From Serratia ureilytica (lineage in GTDB: Bacteria; Pseudomonadota; Gammaproteobacteria; Enterobacterales; Enterobacteriaceae): a stretch of DNA of 64,000 bases. The notes below the pieces were generated by a model. It ran no database searches. It was not told where the DNA came from and was given only the letters and a program-made list of their open reading frames with translations. The position numbers were made by a program, and so were the translations under genes. The stretch lies in the NCBI RefSeq assembly GCF_013375155.1, contig NZ_JABXOF010000014.1, forward strand, positions 1 through 64,000, written 5' to 3'. Of this stretch, positions 48,810-57,641 are shown piece after piece. Position 1 is the stretch's first letter, and every line of letters starts with the position of its first letter.

Positions 48810-49888
48810 GCCAGCGTGCTCCGCGCGGCTGCAATCACCGCGTCTGTAGGAATGAGGTCGAGATACCGTTCATCGGTGCCGGTATCGATGGCGTCCGGGT
48901 CGGGCAGTTCGCCAAAGTCGCCGGCCCAGATCACGGCGCCGGTAGCCTGCCATGGCCGCCAGAAAGTCAGCTTGGAAGGGCCGAATAACGCCACGCACGG
49001 CGTTTGCAGCGCGGCGGCCATATGCATCGGCACCGAATCCACGCCGATAAACAGCTTGGCGTGGTCAATCAGGGCGGCCAGTTGGCGCAGCGTCAGCTGG
49101 CCGGCCAGCGAGATTACGCCCTGCGGCGGGCAGAGCGCCAAAATGCGCTCGACCATGGCTTTTTCTCTGGCGTCGGGGCCGGAGGTGATCACCAACTGGT
49201 GGCCGTCGGCCTGCAAGGCGGTGAGGGTGGCGGCCATTTTCTCTTCGCTCCAGCATTTGAAGAACCAGCGCGAGGTGGGCTGCACCACAATATAACTGCC
49301 GGCGACGCCCTGTTTCTGCAACAGTTGCTCACAGGTCTGCCAATCCTGCGGATCATAACTCATGGTGACATGCTCATTGAGCGCGGGCAGGTTCAGCGGC
49401 GCCAGCAACGAGAGATTTTGTTCGACGGTATGCAAGTGGGCGTGATTGTCTACCGGCACCAGCTGCGTGTGGCAGTGGCGCCACAGGAAGCCGCGGCGTT
49501 TGGGGAAATCGAAGCCCAAACGGATGCGCGCGCCGGTCAGGCGCGTGATGATGGCGCTGCGCCACTGATCGGCCAGATTGACCACCAGATCGTAGCGCTG
49601 CGCCTTCAGGCGGCGCAGCAGCGCCAGCTCATGTCCGAGGTGAGCGCGGGCGCCCTGTTTTTTCCATTGGCGATCGATGGCGAACAGGGTCGACAGTTCC
49701 GGATTACTGGCCAGCATCTCCTGCGTTTCCTGATACAGCAGCACATCGATCCGGGCCTGCGGGTAGTTTTGCCGCAGGCTGCTGATGACCGGCGTGACCA
49801 GCAGCATATCGCCGTGGTGGCGCAATTTTATGATCAGAATACGCTGTACGGATGGGGCGGAAGTTAGGGCTGGCGCGTCGTTCATCAT
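48806..49888 (-). CDS. waaQ: LPS heptosyltransferase III, WaaQ
   Basis: GT9 enzyme adding heptose III to O-7 of heptose II. The 360-aa protein has the N-terminal RILIIKLRHHGDMLLVTPVISSLR and the C-terminal GVDSVPMHMAAALQTPCVALFGPS, very close to enteric WaaQ. Two adjacent ATGs (49888, 49885) are possible, neither with a strong ribosome site. First gene of waaQ-wabG-wabH; divergent from wabN. I see no JUMPstart/ops element, which controls waaQ operons in E. coli. Confidence 0.92.
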   Translation of the reverse strand: MMNDAPALTSAPSVQRILIIKLRHHGDMLLVTPVISSLRQNYPQARIDVLLYQETQEMLASNPELSTLFAIDRQWKKQGARAHLGHELALLRRLKAQRYDLVVNLADQWRSAIITRLTGARIRLGFDFPKRRGFLWRHCHTQLVPVDNHAHLHTVEQNLSLLAPLNLPALNEHVTMSYDPQDWQTCEQLLQKQGVAGSYIVVQPTSRWFFKCWSEEKMAATLTALQADGHQLVITSGPDAREKAMVERILALCPPQGVISLAGQLTLRQLAALIDHAKLFIGVDSVPMHMAAALQTPCVALFGPSKLTFWRPWQATGAVIWAGDFGELPDPDAIDTGTDERYLDLIPTDAVIAAARSTLA

Positions 49889-49950
49889 GAGTCGCTTTCT
49901 GGGAAACCAATCTTTGATTCTAAATGACCCGATCGCATGTGGCTACTGTT

Positions 49951-49970
49951 GCTCGGTTTTCTTGCCGAGC
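49951..49970. repeat. hairpin between waaQ and wabN
   Basis: Perfect stem GCTCGG / CCGAGC with an eight-base loop (TTTTCTTG) in the 210-base divergent region. No T-run follows in either direction, so it is not an ordinary terminator. It could lie in the waaQ leader. Confidence 0.35.
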
Positions 49971-50098
49971 CGCAAAAAAATCGCCGGAGCAGGGACGAAT
50001 GCGCTTCAACGTTGTCCAAACCAGGCAGCAAAGTCGTTTGCCCTGGCGAAACGGGCTGCGTAACATAGCGTATTCTGTTGATATCAGGTTCGATATTC

Positions 50099-51055
50099 AT
50101 GACTAAACCGGCGTTTCTCATCACCATTGATACCGAAGGCGATAATCTGTGGCAAAACCACGATCGCATCGCGACCGAAAACACGCGTTTCTTGCCGCGC
50201 TTTCAGGCGCTGTGCGAGAAATATGCCTTCAAGCCGGTTTATCTCACCAACTATGAAATGGCGATGGATCCGGCTTACGTCGAGTTCGCGCGTGACGTGA
50301 TCGCCCGCGGTGCCGGTGAAGTCGGCATGCATCTGCACGCCTGGAACAGCCCGCCGCTGACGCCGCTCACCGATGACGACTGGCGCCACAAGCCTTATTT
50401 GATCGAGTATCCCGCCGATCAGATACGCGCCAAAGTCGACCACATGACCAAACTGCTGGAGGACGCCTTCCAGACCAAAATGCTCAGCCATCGCGCCGGC
50501 CGTTGGGCGTTCAACGAATACTATGCCTCACTGCTGCTGGAATACGGCTATCAGGTGGATTGTTCGGTCACGCCGCGGGTCAACTGGCAGTTTTCGCCGG
50601 GCAACCCGCAGGGCAACGGCGGTACCGATTACAGCCGGTTCCCGTCGCAGGCCTATTTCATCGATCCGCAGAACATCGCCAAGCCGGGCGCTTCGTCGCT
50701 GCTGGAAGTGCCGATGAGCATCCAGTACAAGCATTCGGCGCTGATGAATGCGTTCAAGCAGGGCTATGATCGGCTGCGCGGCAAGCGGCGTTCGCCGTCC
50801 GTCAACTGGCTGCGGCCGAGTGGCGGCAACGTGGCCAAGATGATAAGCGTGGCCGAGACGTCGTTGGCGCAGGGGCATGACTACGTCGAGTTTATGCTGC
50901 ACTCCTCCGAGTTTATGCCGGGCGGCAGCCCGACGTTCAAAACCGAGCAGGATATCGAAGTGCTGTACCGCGATCTGGAGCAGCTGTTTGACTGGCTGCA
51001 GCAGCGCACGGTGGGCATGACGCTGGCCGAGTATTATCAACTTAAAGCGAACTAA
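50099..51055 (+). CDS. wabN: polysaccharide deacetylase-family protein, WabN-type core GlcNAc deacetylase
   Basis: A 318-aa protein with the metal-dependent deacetylase layout: first motif ITIDTEGD (in place of TFDDG) at about 8-15 and a His-x-His motif in GEVGMHLHAWNSPPL near 76-90, then SHRAGRWAFNE. In Klebsiella WabN removes the acetyl group from the GlcNAc placed by WabH, leaving glucosamine in the core. Its place beside the waaQ-wabG-wabH operon supports this. No signal peptide, in keeping with a cytoplasmic reaction. Followed eight bases later by a GT9 gene. Confidence 0.8.
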   Translation: MTKPAFLITIDTEGDNLWQNHDRIATENTRFLPRFQALCEKYAFKPVYLTNYEMAMDPAYVEFARDVIARGAGEVGMHLHAWNSPPLTPLTDDDWRHKPYLIEYPADQIRAKVDHMTKLLEDAFQTKMLSHRAGRWAFNEYYASLLLEYGYQVDCSVTPRVNWQFSPGNPQGNGGTDYSRFPSQAYFIDPQNIAKPGASSLLEVPMSIQYKHSALMNAFKQGYDRLRGKRRSPSVNWLRPSGGNVAKMISVAETSLAQGHDYVEFMLHSSEFMPGGSPTFKTEQDIEVLYRDLEQLFDWLQQRTVGMTLAEYYQLKAN

Positions 51056-51063
51056 GCACGCAC

Positions 51064-52158
51064 ATGTCGAAGAAATGGAAAATCAAGGTTGCCGACTGGT
51101 TTTTGCGGCGCTATACGGCGAAGTACGGCCGTTTTCAGGACAAGGCGACGTTCGACGGCGCCCAGCAGTTTGACAATATCGTCATCTATTCCACCACGGC
51201 GTTGGGCGACTTCATGTTCAACACGCCGGCATTGAGGGCGATGAGGGAACGCTATCCCAACGCGCACATCACGCTGGTGGTGCATAAGAAAAACCGCGAA
51301 CTGGTGGAAAACGGCCGCTATTACGATCGCGTGGTGTATTGGGACAGCAAGATCAAGACGATACGCCCATTGCTGAAATCGCTGCGCGAACATCAGCCGG
51401 ATTTGGCGCTGATCCTGCACTCTCACCTGCCTTATGACATCATCAGCGCCGTCATGGCGGGGGCAAAGTACATCATCAGGGATAACTACAGCTCGGGCAT
51501 TTGCGGGCTGGAACCTTGGTTAACCAACTATATCTTCCATTATTACGGCCATTTCGTGCGCCGCAAACTGGAGCTGATTTCCATTTTGGGCTGCCGCAGC
51601 GACGATCCGACGATGGAAATTCCCGTGGACTATCAGCGCGGCGTCAAAAGCAGCGACCATCCCACCATCGGTTTTCAACTGGGGGCATCGACGGAGTCGC
51701 GTTGCTGGCCGGTGTCGCACTATGCGCGCCTGGCCGATGAGCTGGTGGCGAAGCACCCCAATGTGCGCATCGTGCTGATTGGCGCACCGCTTGACGACGG
51801 CAAGGCCCAGCAGTTTATGAGCCTGATCGGCCCGCAAACGCAGGCCTGCGTGGATAATCAGATCGGTAAAACGGGGCTGCAAGGCTTGCTGACGTTGCTC
51901 GACAGTTTCCATGTTCTGGTCACCGGCGACACCGGGCCGCTGCATCTGGCGGTGGCGTTGAAGGTGAAAACCATCAGCCTGTTCGTGACCGCCGATTCAC
52001 GTTCCACCGGGCCGATTCAGGATCCTGAACTGCACCGCATCATTCAGGTGTCGCGCACCGGCTATACGATGCCGCTGGAGGCAGAAAGCCCGATGGGGGT
52101 CATTCAGCCGCAGCGGATTTATGATGAACTGGTCGCGCACGTGCCTTTAGCGCGCTAG
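51064..52158 (+). CDS. GT9-family glycosyltransferase, candidate accessory heptosyltransferase
   Basis: A 364-aa GT9 protein. After a basic N-terminal extension (MSKKWKIKVADWFLRRY...) the fold starts at FDNIVIYSTTALGDFMFNTPALRAM, with the conserved GD, and the C-terminal donor site reads VTGDTGPLHLAVALKVKT. It is the second gene after wabN. With the GT9 gene at 45.5 kb it brings the GT9 count in this window to five. A role in adding a heptose or D,D-heptose to the GalA branch is inferred from that count. Confidence 0.8.
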   Translation: MSKKWKIKVADWFLRRYTAKYGRFQDKATFDGAQQFDNIVIYSTTALGDFMFNTPALRAMRERYPNAHITLVVHKKNRELVENGRYYDRVVYWDSKIKTIRPLLKSLREHQPDLALILHSHLPYDIISAVMAGAKYIIRDNYSSGICGLEPWLTNYIFHYYGHFVRRKLELISILGCRSDDPTMEIPVDYQRGVKSSDHPTIGFQLGASTESRCWPVSHYARLADELVAKHPNVRIVLIGAPLDDGKAQQFMSLIGPQTQACVDNQIGKTGLQGLLTLLDSFHVLVTGDTGPLHLAVALKVKTISLFVTADSRSTGPIQDPELHRIIQVSRTGYTMPLEAESPMGVIQPQRIYDELVAHVPLAR

Positions 52159-52170
52159 GGGTGCGGCGAC

Positions 52171-52192
52171 GCATCGGCCGCCAGGCCGATGC
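52171..52192. repeat. hairpin between convergent GT9 and GT2 genes
   Basis: Perfect nine-base stem GCATCGGCC / GGCCGATGC with loop GCCA in the 36 bases between convergent genes. No T-run; possibly a weak bidirectional terminator. Confidence 0.4.
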
Positions 52193-52194
52193 GG

Positions 52195-53175
52195 TTAGCG
52201 TGGGTTGCGCCCGCGCAGCTTCGAAAGAAAGGTATCCACTCGCGCATAGCGCATCTGGCGGACTTTTTTGCCCGGCACGTCGCTGTTGCGGCAGACAGCG
52301 GCGGCGCGGCGCAGAATTTGCAGCGTTGCCGGCGCGTAATGATAATAACCGTACACCGCCTTGGACATGCTTTTCACCTCGGAAAAGCAGTTGGCCAGCA
52401 TCAGGGCGGCCAACCGGCGCAGCGGCTCATCCCCAGGATGCTGCGCCACAAAGCGCAGCATCTTCTCCATGGCGAACAGCAAATCTTCAATATCTTTGGG
52501 TTTGATATTGCGGGTGATGCCCTGGCTGTTATCCCGGTAGAAATAGAGTTCGCAGTCAAGATGGGCGATGCGGCGAGTTTTGAAATACTGAAAAGGCGTG
52601 AAAATCACGTCTTCATAACGCCTGCCGTCTTCGAACGTTTCCCCTGCCAGCAGCGTGCGCTTATATACCCGGCTCCAGAGGTGCCACATCGAGCGTGCGA
52701 ACAGCGGTTGCAGGCTGCCCAGCCCCAACGAGGAAAAGTCGTAGGCTGCGGGCTGCGTCGCGCGGTTCTCGGGTTTCGGCGGTTGTTCGGTGAACTTCTG
52801 ATAATTAAAATCGATCAGGTCATATTCATCGGCGATCAGCAGGGGCCGCAGGATCGCCAGATAGTCGTCGCTCAGCAGATCGTCGCCGTCGAGAAAGGTG
52901 ACGTAGCGGCCGGCGGCATGCTGCAGGCCGACATTGCGGGCGTGCGCAATGCCGCCGTTGGCCTGTGAAATAAAAGCCACGTGCGGATGCTGCCGCTGCG
53001 CCAGATACCGGCTGACCAGCGCCCCTGACGCATCGGTAGAGCCATCGTCGATGATGACCACCTCAATCTCATCAGAAATCTGCGTAAATAACGAATCCAG
53101 CGCAGCGATGACGAACGCTTCGTTATTGTAAAACGGCACGATAACGCTGAGCAGCGGTGGCTGATGAGTTTTCAC
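52195..53175 (-). CDS. GT2-family glycosyltransferase of the LPS core
   Basis: A 326-aa inverting transferase. GT2 domain at about 8-230: LSVIVPFYNNEAFVIAALDS, EVVIIDDGSTDASG, and the DxD motif FLDGDDLL near 95; the rest is helical and basic. The start codon is GTG, overlapping the waaL stop as GTGA. Last gene of hldD-waaF-waaC-GT4-waaL-GT2. As an inverting enzyme it is the best candidate for the terminal beta-glucose of the outer core. It is not WaaE, which is present separately. Confidence 0.82.
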   Translation of the reverse strand: MKTHQPPLLSVIVPFYNNEAFVIAALDSLFTQISDEIEVVIIDDGSTDASGALVSRYLAQRQHPHVAFISQANGGIAHARNVGLQHAAGRYVTFLDGDDLLSDDYLAILRPLLIADEYDLIDFNYQKFTEQPPKPENRATQPAAYDFSSLGLGSLQPLFARSMWHLWSRVYKRTLLAGETFEDGRRYEDVIFTPFQYFKTRRIAHLDCELYFYRDNSQGITRNIKPKDIEDLLFAMEKMLRFVAQHPGDEPLRRLAALMLANCFSEVKSMSKAVYGYYHYAPATLQILRRAAAVCRNSDVPGKKVRQMRYARVDTFLSKLRGRNPR

Positions 53176-54413
53176 GCGGTCTGCTCCTGGGCGAAAGGCG
53201 GTTTCGCCACGGAGAGCACCCCAGCGATCAGCGCCAGACAGAACATGACGGTGCCTTCCGTGCTGAAGAAGATGACGTCGCTAAGACCGTAAACGAACAG
53301 GCTGGCGCTCACGCTCAGCAGCAGCGCGTTGCGCTGCGGCCGGAATGAAGAGAAGAACAGGCCGATATACAGCGCCAGCAACAGCAACGCCCCCCAGACC
53401 CCCTTGAGCGAATAGGTTTCCAGCAGCTCGTTATGCAGATGCACGTTGATGTAAGGCATGACGCCAGACAGGCGAGGTTGCTGCGCGACGATGGCGCGGA
53501 TCTCTTCACCGCGCTGCTCGGCGGATTGACCCCAAGGAGCTTGTGAGCCGGTGCGCCATGCCAGCGTTTGCATCGACAGTCGGGAAATGATCGAGTTTTC
53601 AGTCTGTGGCTGATCCATCAGACGCATGTCGGTCTCAAAGGCCTGAATGCGTTCTTCTATCTGCGGTTTGAACACCAGGCCGCAGGCTACGAGCAGCAGC
53701 GGTACCGAGGCCATCAACGCGAGCTTGTGTTTCCTGGAAACCAGATGCTTGGTCGCCAGCAGCGACAGACAAATCGCCACCGGGTAAACCAGCATCGCCG
53801 CGCGGGTGCCGGTCAGCACCAGCGCAGAGAAGGAAAGCAGGAACGCCGCAATGTACAGCACCAGGCGGTAGCGGGTGCGCAGCATCAGGATGGCTTGCAT
53901 CATCACCAGATCGATGGCGGTCATCAGATAGGCAGCGACCGTGGCGCGATCGAAGTTAAGCTCCACGCGAGGAATATCCAGCCGCAATCCCTGATAGAGA
54001 GAATAGCCGTTGATCGCCAGGCCGGTAACGAGGGCCACGACGATCAGCAGGCGCTGCACGCACAGCCGCTCATTGAGCGCAATCAGCAAGATGAAAGCGG
54101 TTGCGAGCTGCAGTTTGCCGGTCGACATATAAGAGCGATAAATGTTGATGTACTCACCCGGCTGTTTGAAGTGATGCATCCACAGGATGGTGCCCATGCC
54201 GACGCAGAACATCAGCGCGGGCAACAGCAGATTTTTAACGTTGCTGAAGTAGTAGCGCGGGTACAGGCAAACGGCGATAAAGGCGATGTAGCTGGAAACG
54301 TAAAACAGATTGCGTCCGGTCGCGGAACCGAAAGGAATGGTGCAAAAAGCGATGGCGCATCCCAGATAAATCAGATAACTGAAGGCAGGGTGCGGCGTTT
54401 TTTGTTTTAGCAT
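53172..54413 (-). CDS. waaL: O-antigen ligase WaaL
   Basis: Inner-membrane enzyme joining undecaprenyl-linked O-antigen to the lipid A-core on the periplasmic side. The 413-aa protein has about 11-12 hydrophobic spans, and a large periplasmic loop with the family motif VHLHNELLETYSLKGVWG, containing the catalytic His region. Sequence conservation in this family is low, so the call rests on topology, that motif and location. 28 bases after a GT4 gene, overlapping the next GT2 gene. Start MLKQKTPHPAF was chosen over open codons upstream. Confidence 0.85.
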   Translation of the reverse strand: MLKQKTPHPAFSYLIYLGCAIAFCTIPFGSATGRNLFYVSSYIAFIAVCLYPRYYFSNVKNLLLPALMFCVGMGTILWMHHFKQPGEYINIYRSYMSTGKLQLATAFILLIALNERLCVQRLLIVVALVTGLAINGYSLYQGLRLDIPRVELNFDRATVAAYLMTAIDLVMMQAILMLRTRYRLVLYIAAFLLSFSALVLTGTRAAMLVYPVAICLSLLATKHLVSRKHKLALMASVPLLLVACGLVFKPQIEERIQAFETDMRLMDQPQTENSIISRLSMQTLAWRTGSQAPWGQSAEQRGEEIRAIVAQQPRLSGVMPYINVHLHNELLETYSLKGVWGALLLLALYIGLFFSSFRPQRNALLLSVSASLFVYGLSDVIFFSTEGTVMFCLALIAGVLSVAKPPFAQEQTA

Positions 54414-54441
54414 CGGGCGTGTTTTCCGGCTCACGTGTTGA

Positions 54442-55608
54442 TTAAACGATGAAGGATCGCAGCGTGTCGTCAAACTCAGCTTTGAACTGAGCATAGTTGA
54501 AATGTTCAGCAGGATAGCGCTGCGCGTTTCGGCTCAACGTCTGGTAGGTTTCGCCCGCCAGCAATGTCTCAACGGCATCCGCGCAGTCGATATGCGACAA
54601 CAGCTTGGGCGACACCAGGCTGTCGGTTAACGGATCGTAGACTTTATGCGGGAAGTCGACCTCGATATCGGTGAGCTGCCGGTGTTGTTCGATGGTGACC
54701 GACGGAACCAGGCCAATGCCGCAGACGCCGTCTTTCACCGCTTCCGGCTGGCCGTCAACCTGCGGGAAGATGACCGGCACGCCGAAATAGAGCGATTCCA
54801 TGCAGGACAAGCCGAACGGCTCGGTGATCGGCGTGCTCATGTAAATGTGCGTGCGATTGAAGAAGCCGGCGACGTCATCCTGGTAACCGCTGAAGGTGAC
54901 GCGATCGCCGAGCTGGAGCCGGGCCGCCAGCGCCTCGAACGCCGCGCGATCCGGCCCTTTGCCGGCCACTTCCAGCGTGACGTCATGCCCGCGTCGCAGC
55001 AGTTCCTGCATCATCAATAATGAAACGCTGATGCCTTTCAGGCTGACCAGACGCGAGGCGGTGCCGATTCTGATCGGCTGTGACAGCGTTTTCGGCGTGT
55101 TGTCGATCCCCGCCGGCGTCTTGATGCGGTTGATCACCACGTGGTTTGGGCAAGGCAGATTAAAGCGCAGCTCCATCACCCGCTTCGAGGCGTGTGAGGC
55201 GGAAATCACGCCGTCCAGCATGGCGAAGAAACGCAGCGTCTTTTGATTTTTCGGGTAGCGCCAGGAGCAGCCGTGATCGTAGTAAACCAGCTTGCCGCGC
55301 TTGGGTTTGGCCGCCAGCCCCGGCACCAGGTCCCAGACGATCACCACGTCGGCGTTGGCCCGCTCGATTTTCCACTTCAACAGAAATTTTCGCAGGAACT
55401 GCGGGCAGCGCAGCGGCAGCGCATTGATCAGGCGGTTGGCGAAGGTGACGGGTTGGTGCGCCGGCAACTGGCGGCGGATCTCCTCGCCGATGTCGCCGCT
55501 GATGCACAGGACCTGGTTGCTGCCGTCGGTGGTATCGTTGATGTACTGCAGGAACAGGCGCTCGACGCCGCCCATTTTACCCAGGTTGATAATGTGCAGT
55601 TTTTTCAT
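54442..55608 (-). CDS. GT4-family glycosyltransferase of the LPS outer core
   Basis: A 388-aa retaining transferase: N-terminal MKKLHIINLGKMGGVERLFLQY and donor site STPITEPFGLSCMESLYFGVPVIFP (EX7E) near 262-286. It overlaps waaC by four bases (ATGA) and precedes waaL, so it is part of the hldD operon. Being retaining, it suits the outer-core alpha-glucose; this is inferred. It is not WabG or WabH, which lie elsewhere in the window. Start taken at the first Met after the waaC overlap; nine more codons upstream are open. Confidence 0.8.
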   Translation of the reverse strand: MKKLHIINLGKMGGVERLFLQYINDTTDGSNQVLCISGDIGEEIRRQLPAHQPVTFANRLINALPLRCPQFLRKFLLKWKIERANADVVIVWDLVPGLAAKPKRGKLVYYDHGCSWRYPKNQKTLRFFAMLDGVISASHASKRVMELRFNLPCPNHVVINRIKTPAGIDNTPKTLSQPIRIGTASRLVSLKGISVSLLMMQELLRRGHDVTLEVAGKGPDRAAFEALAARLQLGDRVTFSGYQDDVAGFFNRTHIYMSTPITEPFGLSCMESLYFGVPVIFPQVDGQPEAVKDGVCGIGLVPSVTIEQHRQLTDIEVDFPHKVYDPLTDSLVSPKLLSHIDCADAVETLLAGETYQTLSRNAQRYPAEHFNYAQFKAEFDDTLRSFIV

Positions 55609-56570
55609 GCTATAACCTTTTGCAACGCCTGCCATGCCGTATCGGCGTCGATTGTCGCCATGCTTTTTTCCGGCGAAATCAGCGAGTGCTGATTTTGCCC
55701 GTAGCCGCCGATCAGGCCGGGATCGGTCGGCCCAAACAGCGTGATGTTCGGTTTGTCGAGCGCGGCGGTCAAATGGCTGAGCCCGGTGTCGACCGAGACC
55801 ACGCCCCTGGCGCCCGCCAGCACGTCAGCCACCTGCTGCAGGCTGAGCTTCGGCAGCACCTCGACATGTGGGAAACCTTCCGCCAACCGCAGCGCGCGCT
55901 GATGTTCATGTTCCGCCCCCCAGGGCAGTTTGATCTTCAGCCCGCTGTCGGCCGTCAGCGCGATCAGCTCGCGCCAGTTCTGCTCCGGCCAATGCTTGTC
56001 GTCGCGGGTCGTAGCGTGCAAAAACACCAGATATTGACCGGCATCGACCGGCGGCTGGCTGAGAAAACGCGCGGCGATGGCATAGTCGCCGTAGCTGCCC
56101 GGTTTATCGTAGCCGAGGCTTTTGGCGAACAGCTCGCGCGTGCGTTCCACCGCGTGCTGCCGTTTGTCTATCTCATGGCGCACGTTGTAGAACCAGCTGG
56201 CGAACGGTTCGCGCGCGCTTTTGCAGTCCGGGCCATGTTTGCTGCCCTTGGCGACGCGCGTGATCAGCGCGGCGCTTTTCATCAGGCCCTGCGCGTCGAT
56301 CACCACGTCGTAACGGCGTTCTTGCAGCGCGCGCTTGAAGTCGCAGCGCTGCTGTCGGGTGTCGCTGCCGAACCAGTTTTTGCGCCAGCGGCGAATGGCC
56401 ACCGGGATCACGCGATCCACCGCCGGGTGCCAGGTGGGGATTTGGCTGAAACCTTCTTCCACTACCCAGTCGAAGCGGATATCGGGAATGGCCTGCAGCG
56501 CATCGGTCAGGGCGGGCAGCGTATGCAGCACGTCTCCCATCGAGGACGTTTTTACGATTAACACCTGCAT
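55605..56570 (-). CDS. waaC: LPS heptosyltransferase I
   Basis: GT9 enzyme adding heptose I to Kdo. The 321-aa protein begins MQVLIVKTSSMGDVLHTLPALTDA, with the catalytic Asp region (GDVLHTLPA), and has the C-terminal VSVDTGLSHLTAALDKPNITLFGPTDP. Closely matches E. coli WaaC. Two bases after waaF; four-base overlap with the following GT4 gene. Confidence 0.96.
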   Translation of the reverse strand: MQVLIVKTSSMGDVLHTLPALTDALQAIPDIRFDWVVEEGFSQIPTWHPAVDRVIPVAIRRWRKNWFGSDTRQQRCDFKRALQERRYDVVIDAQGLMKSAALITRVAKGSKHGPDCKSAREPFASWFYNVRHEIDKRQHAVERTRELFAKSLGYDKPGSYGDYAIAARFLSQPPVDAGQYLVFLHATTRDDKHWPEQNWRELIALTADSGLKIKLPWGAEHEHQRALRLAEGFPHVEVLPKLSLQQVADVLAGARGVVSVDTGLSHLTAALDKPNITLFGPTDPGLIGGYGQNQHSLISPEKSMATIDADTAWQALQKVIA

Positions 56571-56572
56571 GA

Positions 56573-57619
56573 CTATTCCTCGCTGGCGACAAGCAACGGC
56601 GTCAGCGCATCCAACACTTGCTGCGGCTGAATATCGATCAAACTTTGGTGATACCCCTGTTCGGCATCGCCCTTACGCACCTTGTGGTAGCCGCTGATCA
56701 AGCGAATCACCCGCGCCTTGTCGGAGAGCGGCGGCGTGAAGTCGGGGCTGCTTGGGCCGTACAAGGCTATCAGCGGTTTGTTCAACGCTGCGGCAACGTG
56801 CATTAAACCGGAGTCGTTGCTGACCACCGCCCGGCAGGCCGCGATCAGGATCACCGCCTGCTCCAGCTGGGTTTTTCCGGCCAGATTAAGGCAGAAATCG
56901 CGCGCGTCGTCCTGCAACGCGGCGCGGATCTGTTCGCCGGCCTCATGGTCTTTTGCCGAACCGAACAGCGCGATTTGATAGCCGCTCTCGATCAGCCGTT
57001 GAGCCAGCGCCGCGTAGTGATAGTGCGGCCAGCGCTTGGCGGGGCCGAACTCCGCGCCTGGGCAGAAGCCGACGATCGGGCGGCTGTCGGTCAGGTTGAA
57101 GGCCGAGGTGGTTTCGGCGATCTCTTCGTCGCTCACCCGCAGCTGCGGCCACAGCAGCGGCTGCGGCAGATCGTCTGCGCGCTGAACGCGGCCTTTGTCA
57201 TAGGCCAGCGCCACATAGCGCTGCACCATCAGCGGGAAAGCCGCCTTGTCGAGCACGCGCACGTCGTTCAGCAGGCCGTAGCGCATTTCGCCCCGCCAGC
57301 CGGTGCGCTGCGGGATATCGGCGAAGAAAGGCACCAGCGCGGATTTGAACGAGTTGGGCAGAACGTAAGCGCGATCGTAACGGTTGGCGCGCAGAGCGCG
57401 CCCCAGGCGGCGGCGCTCGCCGAGCCCCAGCGCGCCGTGGCCCAGCGGCATCGCCAGCGCCTGATTGACTTCCGGCATGCGCGCCAGCAACGGGCGGCAC
57501 CAGGCCGGCGCCATCACATCGATCTCCGCCGACGGGTATTCGGCCTTCAGGGTGCGATAGAGACTTTGCGACATCATCATGTCGCCAACCCAAGAAGGGC
57601 CGATAACCAGTATTTTCAT
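56573..57619 (-). CDS. waaF: LPS heptosyltransferase II
   Basis: GT9 enzyme adding heptose II to heptose I. The 348-aa protein (same as E. coli) starts MKILVIGPSWVGDMMMSQSLYRTL and has the C-terminal VVSNDSGLMHVAAALNKPLIALYGPSSP. In the order hldD-waaF-waaC, standard for enterobacteria. Confidence 0.97.
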   Translation of the reverse strand: MKILVIGPSWVGDMMMSQSLYRTLKAEYPSAEIDVMAPAWCRPLLARMPEVNQALAMPLGHGALGLGERRRLGRALRANRYDRAYVLPNSFKSALVPFFADIPQRTGWRGEMRYGLLNDVRVLDKAAFPLMVQRYVALAYDKGRVQRADDLPQPLLWPQLRVSDEEIAETTSAFNLTDSRPIVGFCPGAEFGPAKRWPHYHYAALAQRLIESGYQIALFGSAKDHEAGEQIRAALQDDARDFCLNLAGKTQLEQAVILIAACRAVVSNDSGLMHVAAALNKPLIALYGPSSPDFTPPLSDKARVIRLISGYHKVRKGDAEQGYHQSLIDIQPQQVLDALTPLLVASEE

Positions 57620-57641
57620 ACCCAGCGTTAATTCCTTCAGC

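Noticed and set aside
49889-50098. JUMPstart/ops element for RfaH upstream of waaQ
   Set aside because: Only AGTAGC is present on the minus strand. The GGCGGTAGC core is not, so the element is not called.
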